NCBI RefSeq assembly: GCF_900106645.1
Contig: NZ_FNMV01000006.1
Coordinates: forward strand, 124,001 to 188,000
Direction of reading: 5' to 3'
Source: Flavobacterium degerlachei
GTDB taxonomy: Bacteria > Bacteroidota > Bacteroidia > Flavobacteriales > Flavobacteriaceae
DNA: 64,000 bases
In this document: piece by piece, positions 1-8,092 of the stretch
How the letters are laid out: each line of letters begins with the position of its first letter
Numbering within the stretch: position 1 is the stretch's first letter
The notes under the pieces: model-generated
Seen by the model: the letters and a program-made list of their open reading frames with translations, nothing else
The model's database searches: none
Told to the model about the DNA's origin: nothing
Position numbers and translations under genes: made by a program

Positions 1-645
1 ATCCATTATCTCAGCATCAGTAACTTTAACGTCACTGTCCTTGATAGTAGAATACAATCCTGCAACATAAGCAAAATTCACTTTGTTTGCTTCCATTTCA
101 TATCTCAACTTTCCTTCACTCTCTGTAGTAAAAAGACTTGATTTAATCAACGTATTATAGATTTGAAACTTTGCGTTTAGCTCAGCATCTTTTTCTCTTT
201 CAACCAAATACTGACTTTGCGCAGGGTTTGATTTGAAATATTCTTTGAATTTAGCAGCATCAAATACTCCTGCAGCATTTAAAAACATTGGGTTTTTACC
301 AATATTCTCATCTGCTTTTAAAACTTCCATTAAATGTTTTTCGCCAACTCTTAAACCTAATTTTTCAAATTCAGACGTCAACAAAGCAACAGATACTTCT
401 TGATCCCATACTCTATTTGCCGCTGCTGTAGAAGTGATCCCTTGACCGCTTTTTTCAACATTGCTCACTTTGATTCTAAAATCTTCAAATGAAATATCTT
501 TTCCATTGATACTACCTACATCTTTTGATGTACTGTTGAAACCTCCACTGTTAAATAAATCACCAATGATAAAAGCAAATAAGGCGAATGCAATAACTGC
601 AATCATTAATGCGGAACGTTGTCTAATATTTGATAAAACTGCCAT
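1..645 (-). CDS. ppiD: PpiD-like peptidylprolyl isomerase, N-terminal part (cut by window edge)
   Basis: The frame opens at an ATG on the minus strand (643-645) and runs off the left edge, so only the first 215 residues are visible. The start reads MAVLSNIRQRSALMIAVIAF, followed by one hydrophobic membrane anchor at about residues 12-30. The next part, with GSINGKDISFEDFR and VWDQEVSVALL, matches the SurA_N-like chaperone region of PpiD proteins. PpiD is an inner-membrane-anchored periplasmic foldase assisting outer-membrane protein folding. The parvulin domain would lie beyond the edge, so catalytic competence cannot be judged. It is the last visible gene of the minus-strand run that begins with coaX. 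Family assignment is fairly secure. Confidence 0.8.
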   Translation of the reverse strand, partial: MAVLSNIRQRSALMIAVIAFALFAFIIGDLFNSGGFNSTSKDVGSINGKDISFEDFRIKVSNVEKSGQGITSTAAANRVWDQEVSVALLTSEFEKLGLRVGEKHLMEVLKADENIGKNPMFLNAAGVFDAAKFKEYFKSNPAQSQYLVEREKDAELNAKFQIYNTLIKSSLFTTESEGKLRYEMEANKVNFAYVAGLYSTIKDSDVKVTDAEIMD

Positions 646-676
646 TTTTATTGTTGTTAATTTGATATTCAGTTTG

Positions 677-684
677 CGAAAATA
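677..684 (-). promoter_or_regulatory. possible -7 element for ppiD
   Basis: On the minus strand these bases read TATTTTCG, one mismatch from TAnnTTTG, 32 nt ahead of the ppiD ATG. No TTG is seen at the expected distance, so this is a weak call. Confidence 0.22.
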
Positions 685-752
685 CAATTATATGATTAAT
701 AATTATACTACAAGCGTTTTATTTTACAAAAAAAATATTTTTCTAAAATAAA

Positions 753-2012
753 TCACTCTTTTATGGCCATTTTAACCAATTCTATTTTTTTATTGGTGGC
801 TTCTTCTATTACAAAATGGAAACTCCCTATTGTAATCACCTCCCCTTTTAGTGGTATATCATTAGTAAAGTCAACGATAAAACCTCCCAAAGTCCCATAA
901 GAATCACTTTCAGGAATATTAAGCTTATAGGTTTGGTTCAAATATTCCACATCAAACCGAGCTGAGAAAAGATAAGTATCATCCCCTAACTCTTTCTCTA
1001 TTAACTCTTCATCAGAATCATGTTCATCCTCTATTTCTCCAAACAGCTCTTCCACTATATCTTCAATCGTGACAATCCCTGAAGTTCCTCCGTATTCATC
1101 TAAGACTACTGCTACGCTTTTGCGTTTTTTAGTCAATAGATTCATCACATCTTTAATATAAATCGTTTCAGGAACAAATTCGACAGAAATCACAATGGCC
1201 TTGATATTTTTGGGCTTTTTAAACAAATCATAAGAATGCACATAACCTACAATCTCATCCAGTGAATTCTCATAGACCACTATCTTAGAATAACCTGTCT
1301 CAATAAACAATTCCTTTAGTTCTGCTATTGAATCAAACAAGTCAATAGCCACGATTTCAGTTCTAGGACTCATAACATCTCTGGCTTTCACACCAGAAAA
1401 CTCTAAAGCATTTTGAAACATTTGAATTTCCGAATCCACATCGTCGTCATCGTCAACGGTACTCATTTGCTCGACAATATAATTCCCTAATTCTATCTTA
1501 CTAAAATAGAGTTGCACTTGATCACCATCAGACCCAAAAAACTTTTTTAAAATAAAATCTGATACCCAGATAAAGAATGAAGAAATCAGATAAAATAAAA
1601 TATAAAACGCGTAGGCAGGTATTGCAAAAAACTTAATTAAAGTATTGGCATATATTTGGAAAAACACCTTTGGTAGAAACTCCGCAGTTATCAAAACAAC
1701 TAGCGTTGACAGTACTGTCTGAATAAGAAGATTCAGCAAGTCTGAAAAATGATACTGAAACGAATCAATCCAGTTCATCAATAACTCACCCATTAAAAAT
1801 CCGTAAACAACCAAGGCGATATTGTTTCCAATAAGCATAGCTGCAATAAATTTCGAAGGTTTTTCGGTAAGTTTTGTAAGAATTTTAGAAAGAAAATTAT
1901 CTTGTTTTTTTTCAATTTCAAGATAAATTTTATTGGAAGAGATAAATGCTATTTCCATTCCGGAAAAAAAAGCACTCAATATTAAACATAGTATTATAAT
2001 ACTAATTCCCAT
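753..2012 (-). CDS. CNNM/CorC-family (hemolysin-like) membrane protein with CBS pair
   Basis: This 419-residue protein starts MGISIIILCLILSAFFSGME, the opening of the CNNM (DUF21) transmembrane domain; FSGMEIAF is characteristic. Four membrane segments fill about residues 1-155. A CBS pair follows at about 205-335 (VMSPRTEIVAID, then VTIEDIVEELFGEIEDEH), and a C-terminal CorC_HlyC domain covers about 345-415. Family members are linked to magnesium or other divalent cation extrusion; the old hemolysin name is misleading. An acidic DDDDDVDSE stretch links the membrane domain to the CBS pair. It is related to gliding protein GldE, but I see no basis for choosing that name. It lies 3 bp after the small membrane protein gene, so it is probably cotranscribed with it. 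Confidence 0.85.
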   Translation of the reverse strand: MGISIIILCLILSAFFSGMEIAFISSNKIYLEIEKKQDNFLSKILTKLTEKPSKFIAAMLIGNNIALVVYGFLMGELLMNWIDSFQYHFSDLLNLLIQTVLSTLVVLITAEFLPKVFFQIYANTLIKFFAIPAYAFYILFYLISSFFIWVSDFILKKFFGSDGDQVQLYFSKIELGNYIVEQMSTVDDDDDVDSEIQMFQNALEFSGVKARDVMSPRTEIVAIDLFDSIAELKELFIETGYSKIVVYENSLDEIVGYVHSYDLFKKPKNIKAIVISVEFVPETIYIKDVMNLLTKKRKSVAVVLDEYGGTSGIVTIEDIVEELFGEIEDEHDSDEELIEKELGDDTYLFSARFDVEYLNQTYKLNIPESDSYGTLGGFIVDFTNDIPLKGEVITIGSFHFVIEEATNKKIELVKMAIKE

Positions 2013-2015
2013 ATA

Positions 2016-2210
2016 TTAGGATTTGCTATTTCGATCTTCCATCTTTTTCGCGAATTTCCGTCTAAAGAAAAACATGAAAATTGCCAACCCGCCAATCATG
2101 AAGCTCAACCATGGCGTTGCTTCGGGATCATTCCACTTTACCATTCCTTCATAAATGAAGTATATAGCAAAAATAAGATAAATGTAAGGTGTGAATTTTA
2201 AATAACCCAT
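2016..2210 (-). CDS. small two-helix membrane protein, function unknown
   Basis: A 64-residue protein with two hydrophobic segments (about residues 7-23 and 34-50), joined by WNDPEATPW and ending in a basic, charged tail (FFRRKFAKKMEDRNSKS). It lies 18 bp after lptC and 3 bp before the CNNM gene, so it is almost certainly translated as part of this operon. I recognise no family; its position suggests an envelope role, but that is only context. Confidence 0.7.
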   Translation of the reverse strand: MGYLKFTPYIYLIFAIYFIYEGMVKWNDPEATPWLSFMIGGLAIFMFFFRRKFAKKMEDRNSKS

Positions 2211-2228
2211 AATGTAATTTTTTGATAT

Positions 2229-2783
2229 TTATTCAGCAGAATCGAATTCGCCCATTATTCTTTGTGAATTGACAATTTTAAAATCTTTACTAAAATCAAT
2301 CCCTTGTCCGTTTGAGGTTCCTTTGAGATCTGTAAATTTAAACTTTTTTTCAGTAAAAAACCACTCATTTTTCTGATCGTAGTATAATTGCTCGGTTTCC
2401 AAAGCCTGCCCATTCTGCGACACAATCTTCACCTTTCCTTGTAAATCAATGATTCCAGTGAGTTTATACGATACGGCATAATTTGATGTCACTCGTGTTG
2501 TTTTGGCTTTATTGTCATACAAAGTTACATCAATACCTTTCGGAAATTCCGTAAAAGGAAAGTCTATACTGGAATAATCTAACATTTTTGGACTTAGCAA
2601 TATAACTTTAATCAGACCAGAGTCTGTATATTTTAAATTCACATTGTCCGCATCACCACTGGGTACAAACTCAGTGACGTTTATTTTCTGAACCTCTTTA
2701 AAATTGCTTTCACAACCAAAAAACATAGTCACAGCAAAAACTGTGACTATGTTAACTATTCTATATTTTCTTAATAAGATCAT
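2229..2783 (-). CDS. lptC: LptC-like LPS export lipoprotein
   Basis: A 184-residue lipoprotein. The signal peptide ends in a lipobox, MFFGC, with the acylated cysteine at residue 24. The body carries the LptC/YrbK beta-jellyroll pattern: FPKGIDVTLYDNKAKTTRV, SNYAVSYK, IDLQGKVKIVSQNGQALET, then LYYDQKNEWFFTEKKFK. LptC bridges the inner-membrane LptBFG ATPase to the periplasmic LptA-like conduit that carries LPS to the outer membrane. The lipobox anchor replaces the N-terminal transmembrane helix of the E. coli protein, as is usual in Bacteroidota. It sits downstream of an outer-membrane beta-barrel gene, fitting an envelope operon. Confidence 0.85.
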   Translation of the reverse strand: MILLRKYRIVNIVTVFAVTMFFGCESNFKEVQKINVTEFVPSGDADNVNLKYTDSGLIKVILLSPKMLDYSSIDFPFTEFPKGIDVTLYDNKAKTTRVTSNYAVSYKLTGIIDLQGKVKIVSQNGQALETEQLYYDQKNEWFFTEKKFKFTDLKGTSNGQGIDFSKDFKIVNSQRIMGEFDSAE

Positions 2784-2822
2784 ACGTCAAGAATGACAAA
2801 GTGATATGTTATTATTTTAATC

Positions 2823-4073
2823 TTACTCAAATTTTCTTTGTTGAAACCATTTATCATTAAATGAAAACCCAACACTAATCTTCGCATAATTCTCCTGAAC
2901 TAAACCTGCGTTTGTCGTCCCTCTTTTACCTACTTCCAAACCTAGATTCACATTAGAAAAAGTTCCAGAAATTGGCAAACCTAAACCTAAAGTTAATCCC
3001 ATATCGTTTATCGATTCTGAATTAACAACCAAGCCCGTTTTTTCATATCTCAAACCTCCTCTATACACTATTCTTTTAGTATAACTTGAAAAAGAGTTGT
3101 AATTTGGAATATAATAACCTCCTAAACTTAAACTTCCATATTTCCCATAACCTACATTACCGGCCTCATTATAAGTGTTTGCCTGAGCTGCAGTTTCTTG
3201 ATAAGAAATTTTACCTCCTACAAGCCATTTTTTTGATTCTCCAATACCTGCACTCAAAGATAGTTTTCCTGGAAACAATAAATCAACAGTACTTGTTTGC
3301 TCTCCTAAAACATCAACTACAGCCAAATCAAATCCTGAATTGTAGACAACCGTAGATATGTTTCTGGTATTTTCAGACTTCAAAGTGTTTTCAATTGTAT
3401 AATTCAAACCACTATAAAGCGTTAGCTTTTTACTAATGTTAGTTTGATACATTGCACCAACATTAAAATTAACACCAGACAAATTTGAAGTATTCATTTC
3501 ACGAGTCCCCACAGGAACGTCAGTGATAAACTCTAAACTATTGGTTTCTATCTTTCCAAAGTTATATTGCACATCAGCACCAACGCTAAATTTTGGAGTT
3601 ATTTTATATCCAACACCTAAAAATGCTTTATTCAAACCTCCAGAACCACTATAACGCTTGTTATTTAAATCAACATCTTCCGTAATAGATTCAATTTTAT
3701 ACCCTACAGAAGAGTAAGGAATTAATCCAAAACCAACACCCCATTTCCCTAAAGGTAATCCTACTGCAAGGTAGTCTAAAGTTGTTCTTTTTGCGCTTTC
3801 AGTCTTAGTATCTGATTTTAATTTTACCGTATTTAAAGTACCCCCAATGGTAAAGGTAGTAAGTTTCAAATGTGCAAAACTCGCAGGATTTTCTAAATTA
3901 ATATGAACACTGTCTTGCTCTACCGCTACTCCAGCCATAGAACGACTTTCAACCGTTCCCTTAAATCTTACATCTCCAATTCCGTAATAAGAATACGGGG
4001 ATGCAGTTCCTTCCTGGGCAAAGGAAACTAACGACAAAAGCAAACATGCGCTTACTATAATTTTTTTAATCAT
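2823..4073 (-). CDS. outer-membrane beta-barrel protein, FadL/PorV-like fold
   Basis: A 416-residue protein with a signal peptide ending at SFAQ (about residue 20). The mature start, GTASPYSYYGIGDVRFKG, and the asparagine-rich NLENPASFAHL segment resemble the N-terminal plug of FadL/PorV-type barrels. The rest is alternating amphipathic strands with many glycines and aromatics (YLAVGLPLGKWGVGFGLIPY, KISVGFSFNDKWF), ending in a strand plus a short KFE tail. Its start overlaps the coaX stop by 8 bp, so translation is probably coupled. The substrate is unknown; a hydrophobic-molecule channel or an assembly scaffold are both possible. Confidence 0.7.
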   Translation of the reverse strand: MIKKIIVSACLLLSLVSFAQEGTASPYSYYGIGDVRFKGTVESRSMAGVAVEQDSVHINLENPASFAHLKLTTFTIGGTLNTVKLKSDTKTESAKRTTLDYLAVGLPLGKWGVGFGLIPYSSVGYKIESITEDVDLNNKRYSGSGGLNKAFLGVGYKITPKFSVGADVQYNFGKIETNSLEFITDVPVGTREMNTSNLSGVNFNVGAMYQTNISKKLTLYSGLNYTIENTLKSENTRNISTVVYNSGFDLAVVDVLGEQTSTVDLLFPGKLSLSAGIGESKKWLVGGKISYQETAAQANTYNEAGNVGYGKYGSLSLGGYYIPNYNSFSSYTKRIVYRGGLRYEKTGLVVNSESINDMGLTLGLGLPISGTFSNVNLGLEVGKRGTTNAGLVQENYAKISVGFSFNDKWFQQRKFE

Positions 4074-4800
4074 TGTTGATTTTATATTGAAATGTTTGGT
4101 TTAAACTTTCTATCAGAAAATTTGAATTGGCAAATATGGTATTTTTTAATCGTTTAGCCAAAAATTCTGTGTCTCCACCCGTTAAAATTATTATAAAATT
4201 TGATGAAAGTCCCCTATATTCATCGATAAAACCATCAATCTCATAGACCAATGCATTTACTACACCAGAATGAATTGATTGCGAAGTTGAGGCCCCAACA
4301 AAATGTTTTGGACTTTCCAGCTCCAACAAAGGTAACTTAGAAGTATATTTATGTAGTGATTCATAACGCAATCGCAATCCAGGAGATATAGCACCGCCGC
4401 GATAAGTATCGTCCTGATCAATAAAATCATAGGTTACACAAGTTCCGGCATCAATCACCAATCGGTTCTGATTAGGAAACTGTAATGTAGCGCCGGCAGC
4501 AAGAACCATACGGTCAATTCCCAGTGTTTGTGGGGTTTCATATTCATTAAAAAAAGGGAATGGATCATTATGAGTCACAAAATGAACGATTAGCTCGTCA
4601 TTAAAACCCAAAAAAGATTCTTTTTCAACATTTCCCACAGAGGCAACAACCAAATGAGTAGTATTTTTATATTTTTTTAAAATATTTTCAATATTTTTTT
4701 TAAGCTCATTTTTAGTAAAAACAAAATTTTCCAGAAGCATATTCCCCTCAAAAACAGCGGCTTTTATTCTAGTATTCCCTACATCAACTGTTAAAATCAT
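4066..4800 (-). CDS. coaX: type III pantothenate kinase
   Basis: CoaX phosphorylates pantothenate with ATP, the first step of coenzyme A synthesis. This 244-residue protein shows the family marks in order: the phosphate-binding DVGNTRIK at residues 5-12, LGIDRMVLAAG, the DAGTCVTYDF motif, GGAISPGLRLRYESLH, and LTGGDTEFLAKRL near the C terminus. Type III enzymes are usually 240-270 residues and need a monovalent cation. It is the first gene of the minus-strand envelope operon, its 3' end overlapping the barrel gene by 8 bp. It diverges from the tRNA-Phe gene. Confidence 0.93.
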   Translation of the reverse strand: MILTVDVGNTRIKAAVFEGNMLLENFVFTKNELKKNIENILKKYKNTTHLVVASVGNVEKESFLGFNDELIVHFVTHNDPFPFFNEYETPQTLGIDRMVLAAGATLQFPNQNRLVIDAGTCVTYDFIDQDDTYRGGAISPGLRLRYESLHKYTSKLPLLELESPKHFVGASTSQSIHSGVVNALVYEIDGFIDEYRGLSSNFIIILTGGDTEFLAKRLKNTIFANSNFLIESLNQTFQYKINND

Positions 4801-4819
4801 GATTCTAATTTTGTTTTCG

Positions 4820-4827
4820 CGAAGATA
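4820..4827 (-). promoter_or_regulatory. possible -7 element of the coaX operon
   Basis: Read on the minus strand this is TATCTTCG, close to TAnnTTTG, 19 nt ahead of the coaX ATG. That distance matches the other promoters seen here, but no clear TTG lies upstream. Confidence 0.35.
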
Positions 4828-4853
4828 CGAATTGATTTTTTAAAAAAAATGTA

Positions 4854-4883
4854 TTGCACAAACAAAAAAACATTCTATATTTG
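4854..4883 (+). promoter_or_regulatory. Bacteroidota promoter of tRNA-Phe
   Basis: TTG at 4854-4856, a 19-nt spacer, then TATATTTG at 4876-4883, a full match to TAnnTTTG. The mature tRNA begins 17 nt after the -7 box, so the leader would be only a few bases long. Confidence 0.75.
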
Positions 4884-4899
4884 CACCCGCAACAAGCAC

Positions 4900-4972
4900 G
4901 GTACCTTAGCTCAGATGGTAGAGCAATGGACTGAAAATCCATGTGTCCCTGGTTCGATCCCTGGAGGTACCA
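4900..4972 (+). tRNA. tRNA-Phe (GAA)
   Basis: A complete 73-nt cloverleaf. The acceptor arms GGTACCT and AGGTACC pair fully with discriminator A at 4972. The D arm contains GCTCAGATGGTAGAGC. The anticodon stem ATGGA/TCCAT encloses CTGAAAA, giving anticodon GAA. The T arm reads CCCTGGTTCGATCCCTGG. The 3' CCA is not encoded (the next bases are CAA), so it must be added after transcription. Confidence 0.97.
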
Positions 4973-4974
4973 CA

Positions 4975-5005
4975 AAACCCAAACAGAAATGTTTGGGTTT
5001 TTTGT
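4975..5005 (+). terminator. rho-independent terminator of tRNA-Phe
   Basis: AAACCCAAACA (4975-4985) pairs perfectly with TGTTTGGGTTT (4990-5000) across a GAAA tetraloop, followed by TTTG and TTTT. It begins 2 nt after the tRNA. Confidence 0.85.
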
Positions 5006-5055
5006 TTTATAAATTTTCGTATGTACTATGCTATGGATCAAACCTAAGGAGATCC

Positions 5056-5715
5056 TTAATCAATTGCCATCTCTGGAATTTCACAATCAACGATTAATGT
5101 GGCAGCTGTAGCTTTTATAATTTCTTCAACAGAAACTCCAGGCGCTCTTTCTACTAACCTAAAACCATTAGGCGTAACTTCTAAAACAGCTAACTCAGTA
5201 ACTACCTTTTTTACACAACCAACACCAGTTAATGGCAGCGTACATTTTTTTAGAATTTTAGATTCTCCTGCTTTATTAACGTGCATCATTGCCACGATGA
5301 TATTTTCGGCCGATGCTACTAAATCCATCGCACCCCCCATGCCTTTTACCATCTTTCCGGGAATTTTCCAGTTGGCAATATCCCCATTTTCAGACACTTC
5401 CATGGCACCCAAAATCGTTAAATCTACTTTTTGAGCCCGAATCATTCCAAAACTAAATGCCGAATCAAAAAAACTTGCTCCCGGCAAGGTCGTAATCGTT
5501 TGTTTTCCGGCATTGATGATATCTGCATCTTCTTCGCCTTCATAAGGAAAGGGTCCCATTCCTAAAACTCCGTTTTCACTTTGAAATTCTACTGAAATAT
5601 CGTTTGGAACAAAATTGGCCACCAATGTAGGAATACCAATTCCTAGGTTCACAAAATACCCTTCTTTCACCTCTTTGGCAATTCTTTTTGCTATCTGATT
5701 TTTATCTAAAGCCAT
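5056..5715 (-). CDS. scoB: 3-oxoacid (succinyl-CoA:acetoacetate) CoA-transferase subunit B
   Basis: The 219-residue beta subunit of SCOT, which moves CoA from succinyl-CoA to acetoacetate. The catalytic glutamate sits in FQSENGVLGMGPFP at residue 47, the invariant SENG motif. Other conserved parts are GYFVNLGIGIPTLV near the start and GGAMDLV mid-protein. The gene follows scoA by 3 bp, as subunits normally do. With the dehydrogenase upstream it converts 3-hydroxybutyrate-derived acetoacetate to acetoacetyl-CoA for thiolysis. The end-to-end fit with the family is good; the preference for acetoacetate over other 3-oxoacids is inferred from context. Confidence 0.92.
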   Translation of the reverse strand: MALDKNQIAKRIAKEVKEGYFVNLGIGIPTLVANFVPNDISVEFQSENGVLGMGPFPYEGEEDADIINAGKQTITTLPGASFFDSAFSFGMIRAQKVDLTILGAMEVSENGDIANWKIPGKMVKGMGGAMDLVASAENIIVAMMHVNKAGESKILKKCTLPLTGVGCVKKVVTELAVLEVTPNGFRLVERAPGVSVEEIIKATAATLIVDCEIPEMAID

Positions 5716-5718
5716 GAT

Positions 5719-6420
5719 TTAATTTCTTTTGCGTGTTGTACGTTGTTCAATTCTCTTTTCAAATTTCTCTCCTTTAAAAATGCGCTGCACCATAATTCCA
5801 GGTATGTGAATTTGGTTTGGATCTAATGCTCCTGCAGGCAGTAACTCTTCTACCTCAGCAATTGTGATCGTAGCTGCTCCAGCCATACATCCGTTAAAAT
5901 TTCTCGCCGTTCCTTTAAAAATCAAATTCCCAGCCTCATCTCCTTTCCAAGCTTTTACAATTGCAAAATCGGCTTTGTATGCTAATTCCATAAGGTGCAT
6001 TTTTCCGTTAAACTCGCGTACTTCTTTCCCTTGGGCTACTTCCGTTCCGTAACCTGCGGGAGTAAAAAAAGCAGGTATTCCGGCCTGAGCTGCTCGACAC
6101 TTTTCGGCCAAGGTTCCTTGCGGAGTAAGTTCTACCTCTAATTCACCCGAAAGCATCTGACGTTCAAATTCTGCATTTTCGCCTACATAAGAGGAAATCA
6201 TTTTTTTAATTTGTTTCTTTTGCAGCAATAGCCCTAGTCCAAAATTATCGACTCCAGCATTATTCGAAATACAGCTTAGATCGACTATTTCTTTTTTTAC
6301 CAATTCAGCTATGCTGTTTTCCGGAATTCCACAAAGACCAAAACCACCTAACATAAGCGTCATTCCATTCTCGATTCCTTCGAGAGCTTCTTCAACCGTA
6401 TTTACTTTTTTATTTATCAT
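5719..6420 (-). CDS. scoA: 3-oxoacid CoA-transferase subunit A
   Basis: A 233-residue alpha subunit. The oxyanion/CoA-binding motif [10 protein letters not shown] lies at residues 25-34, followed by [41 protein letters not shown] and [14 protein letters not shown], all standard for the ScoA/AtoD group. It pairs with scoB 3 bp downstream. It is separated from bdhA by a 103-bp gap containing a terminator and a likely promoter, so the two transferase genes may form their own transcript although they serve the same pathway. The C-terminal tail is basic (QRTTRKRN). Confidence 0.92.
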   Translation of the reverse strand: MINKKVNTVEEALEGIENGMTLMLGGFGLCGIPENSIAELVKKEIVDLSCISNNAGVDNFGLGLLLQKKQIKKMISSYVGENAEFERQMLSGELEVELTPQGTLAEKCRAAQAGIPAFFTPAGYGTEVAQGKEVREFNGKMHLMELAYKADFAIVKAWKGDEAGNLIFKGTARNFNGCMAGAATITIAEVEELLPAGALDPNQIHIPGIMVQRIFKGEKFEKRIEQRTTRKRN

Positions 6421-6450
6421 AATTCATCTTCTTTATTAACAATTAGAATT

Positions 6451-6484
6451 AAAAAAATCTGTCAAAATTACTTCTGACAGATTT
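6451..6484 (-). terminator. terminator after bdhA
   Basis: AAATCTGTCA (6455-6464) pairs with TGACAGATTT (6475-6484) over a 10-nt loop. On the minus strand the hairpin is followed by a run of T (complement of 6451-6457). It lies about 40 bp past the bdhA stop. Confidence 0.65.
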
Positions 6485-6491
6485 AATCCAA
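6463..6491 (-). promoter_or_regulatory. candidate promoter for scoAB, inside the bdhA terminator
   Basis: On the minus strand TTG (6491-6489), an 18-nt spacer and TAATTTTG (6470-6463) match the Bacteroidota consensus. The -7 box occupies the terminator loop and one arm. Transcription would start about 35 nt ahead of scoA. Confidence 0.5.
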
Positions 6492-6523
6492 ACGAAACTA
6501 ATTTAAAAAACCAAACCAAAATA

Positions 6524-7294
6524 TTATTGAGCGCTCCAACCTCCATCTAAAGTAAAAGTCGACCCTGTTATTGTCGTTGCGTGTTCTGCAGCCAAAAGAA
6601 GTGCCATTTCAGCAATAGTATCAATAGGAATAAATTCTTTTACAGCCTGCTTTTTTAGCATAATCTTCTCTATCACCTCATCTTCTGAGAGCTTATGTGC
6701 TTTGGCCTGATCCTTAATTTGGTTTTCGACCAAAGGTGTTTTTACATAACCAGGGCAAATTGCGTTACATGTTATATTATATGGCGCTCCTTCTAATGCT
6801 ATTACTTTTGTCATACCCACAACACCATGTTTTGCGGTCACATAAGCCGACTTGAACTCTGAAGCCCTAATTCCATGCACAGAAGAGATATTGATTATGC
6901 GACCAAATTTTTGTTCTTTCATGTGTTTCCATGCAGCTTTACCAGCATAAAACACAGCATTCATATTAATCGCTATTATCTTTTCATACATTTCATTTGG
7001 GAAGTCCTCGATTGGAGACACATACTGAATCCCTGCATTATTTATCAGAACATCAATCGATCCCAATTGTAACACCGTGTCTTCAACAAGTTGCCCAATT
7101 GCAGCCGAATCCAATAAGTTAGCATTTGAATACCCCGTTTTGACCTTATATTTTTTACCTATTTCAGATGCAATTTCAGCACCATTTGCTTCGAGTCCAT
7201 GAAACATGATGTCGTAGCCGTTTTTTGCAAAAATTGTAGCTATCCCCAATCCGATTCCGCTGGTACTTCCTGTAATAAGAACTGATTTACTCAT
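6524..7294 (-). CDS. bdhA: 3-hydroxybutyrate dehydrogenase (SDR family)
   Basis: A 256-residue short-chain dehydrogenase oxidising (R)-3-hydroxybutyrate to acetoacetate with NAD+. The cofactor loop TGSTSGIG is at residues 8-15, NNAGIQYV at 85-92, and the catalytic Ser138, Tyr151 and Lys155 lie in NISSVHG and YVTAKHG. Features specific to 3HB dehydrogenases rather than general SDRs are ICPGYVKTPLVENQIKDQA and the C-terminal ITGSTFTLDGGWSAQ. Its start overlaps the end of the alpha/beta hydrolase gene by 8 bp. The CoA-transferase genes follow, consistent with onward activation of acetoacetate. A SDR of another specificity is possible but less likely given these motifs. Confidence 0.88.
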   Translation of the reverse strand: MSKSVLITGSTSGIGLGIATIFAKNGYDIMFHGLEANGAEIASEIGKKYKVKTGYSNANLLDSAAIGQLVEDTVLQLGSIDVLINNAGIQYVSPIEDFPNEMYEKIIAINMNAVFYAGKAAWKHMKEQKFGRIINISSVHGIRASEFKSAYVTAKHGVVGMTKVIALEGAPYNITCNAICPGYVKTPLVENQIKDQAKAHKLSEDEVIEKIMLKKQAVKEFIPIDTIAEMALLLAAEHATTITGSTFTLDGGWSAQ

Positions 7295-8069
7295 TTTCTA
7301 AAAAGTTTAAAATGATCTTGTTAAAAACTTCGTGTTGATCCATTACCACTCCATGTCTTGAATTAGAAACAATAGCTAAACTTGCATTTTGCATTCTGGA
7401 AGCATACTCTTCTTTATAAGAAACAGGCATATAGTCCATATCAGACCCAACAACTAATGTTTTATGCGGAATAGTTTCTAGCTTATCTCCTAGTCCCCAT
7501 TCCATTAATGTCACAAATGTTTTATAATATACTTCTGAATTATTTTTACCGCAACGTTCTTCAAATTCCAGTCGTAGCTTTTGTTGATGTGGCTCAGGAA
7601 ACATGTTTTTTGAAATTTCTTTGGCGAGTTCTTGAAGCCCCTTTGTTTTCAAAAACGCTGTCCTGCTTTTTAAAAGCTCTGTGCCCATTTTCCCCATATT
7701 GTCAAAATCAGGTCCACTGTTGACAATTATTAATTTATCAACTATTTCCGGATGTGATACAGCCATTTGAAAAGAAACAGCTCCTCCCATTGAAAAGCCA
7801 ACAAAAGAAGCTTTTTCAATCTCTAATTTTTGCAGTAGCTGAAAGATATCTTCTGTTAAGAATTCAACTCCAAAATCATCGTTGTTAATCCCTGATTTCC
7901 CATGACCTCTAAAATCAGGAATAATTAATCTAAATTTTTCAGATAAGACTGGGATTTGAAAATCCCAATCTTTAATTGTTGAACCCAAACCATGAAGTAA
8001 TACTAGGGTTTCCCCAAGACCAATATCTTCATAGTTGATTTCTAATGAGTTAACCATTATTTTTGGCAT
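7287..8069 (-). CDS. cytoplasmic alpha/beta hydrolase
   Basis: A 260-residue alpha/beta hydrolase without a signal peptide. The oxyanion HGLGS is at residues 26-30, the nucleophile elbow GFSMGG puts the serine at 93, and the late histidine lies in SNSRHGVVMDQ. DFRGHGKSG is the usual loop after strand 4. It resembles enol-lactonase and small esterase families, which do not fix the substrate. Being coupled to bdhA (8-bp overlap), it could release 3-hydroxybutyrate from an imported ester or short oligomer; that is inference. Only 23 bp separate it from the receptor gene upstream. Confidence 0.8.
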   Translation of the reverse strand: MPKIMVNSLEINYEDIGLGETLVLLHGLGSTIKDWDFQIPVLSEKFRLIIPDFRGHGKSGINNDDFGVEFLTEDIFQLLQKLEIEKASFVGFSMGGAVSFQMAVSHPEIVDKLIIVNSGPDFDNMGKMGTELLKSRTAFLKTKGLQELAKEISKNMFPEPHQQKLRLEFEERCGKNNSEVYYKTFVTLMEWGLGDKLETIPHKTLVVGSDMDYMPVSYKEEYASRMQNASLAIVSNSRHGVVMDQHEVFNKIILNFLENE

Positions 8070-8092
8070 TCCAATTATTTTTAGTTAACTAC

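Noticed and set aside
753..2012. Gliding motility protein GldE
   Set aside because: It is related to GldE in fold, but the operon context is coaX/lptC/ppiD and not gld genes, so I kept the general family name.
4805..5097. Short open frames on both strands over the tRNA-Phe gene
   Set aside because: They are read through a complete tRNA and its terminator and have no protein-like character.
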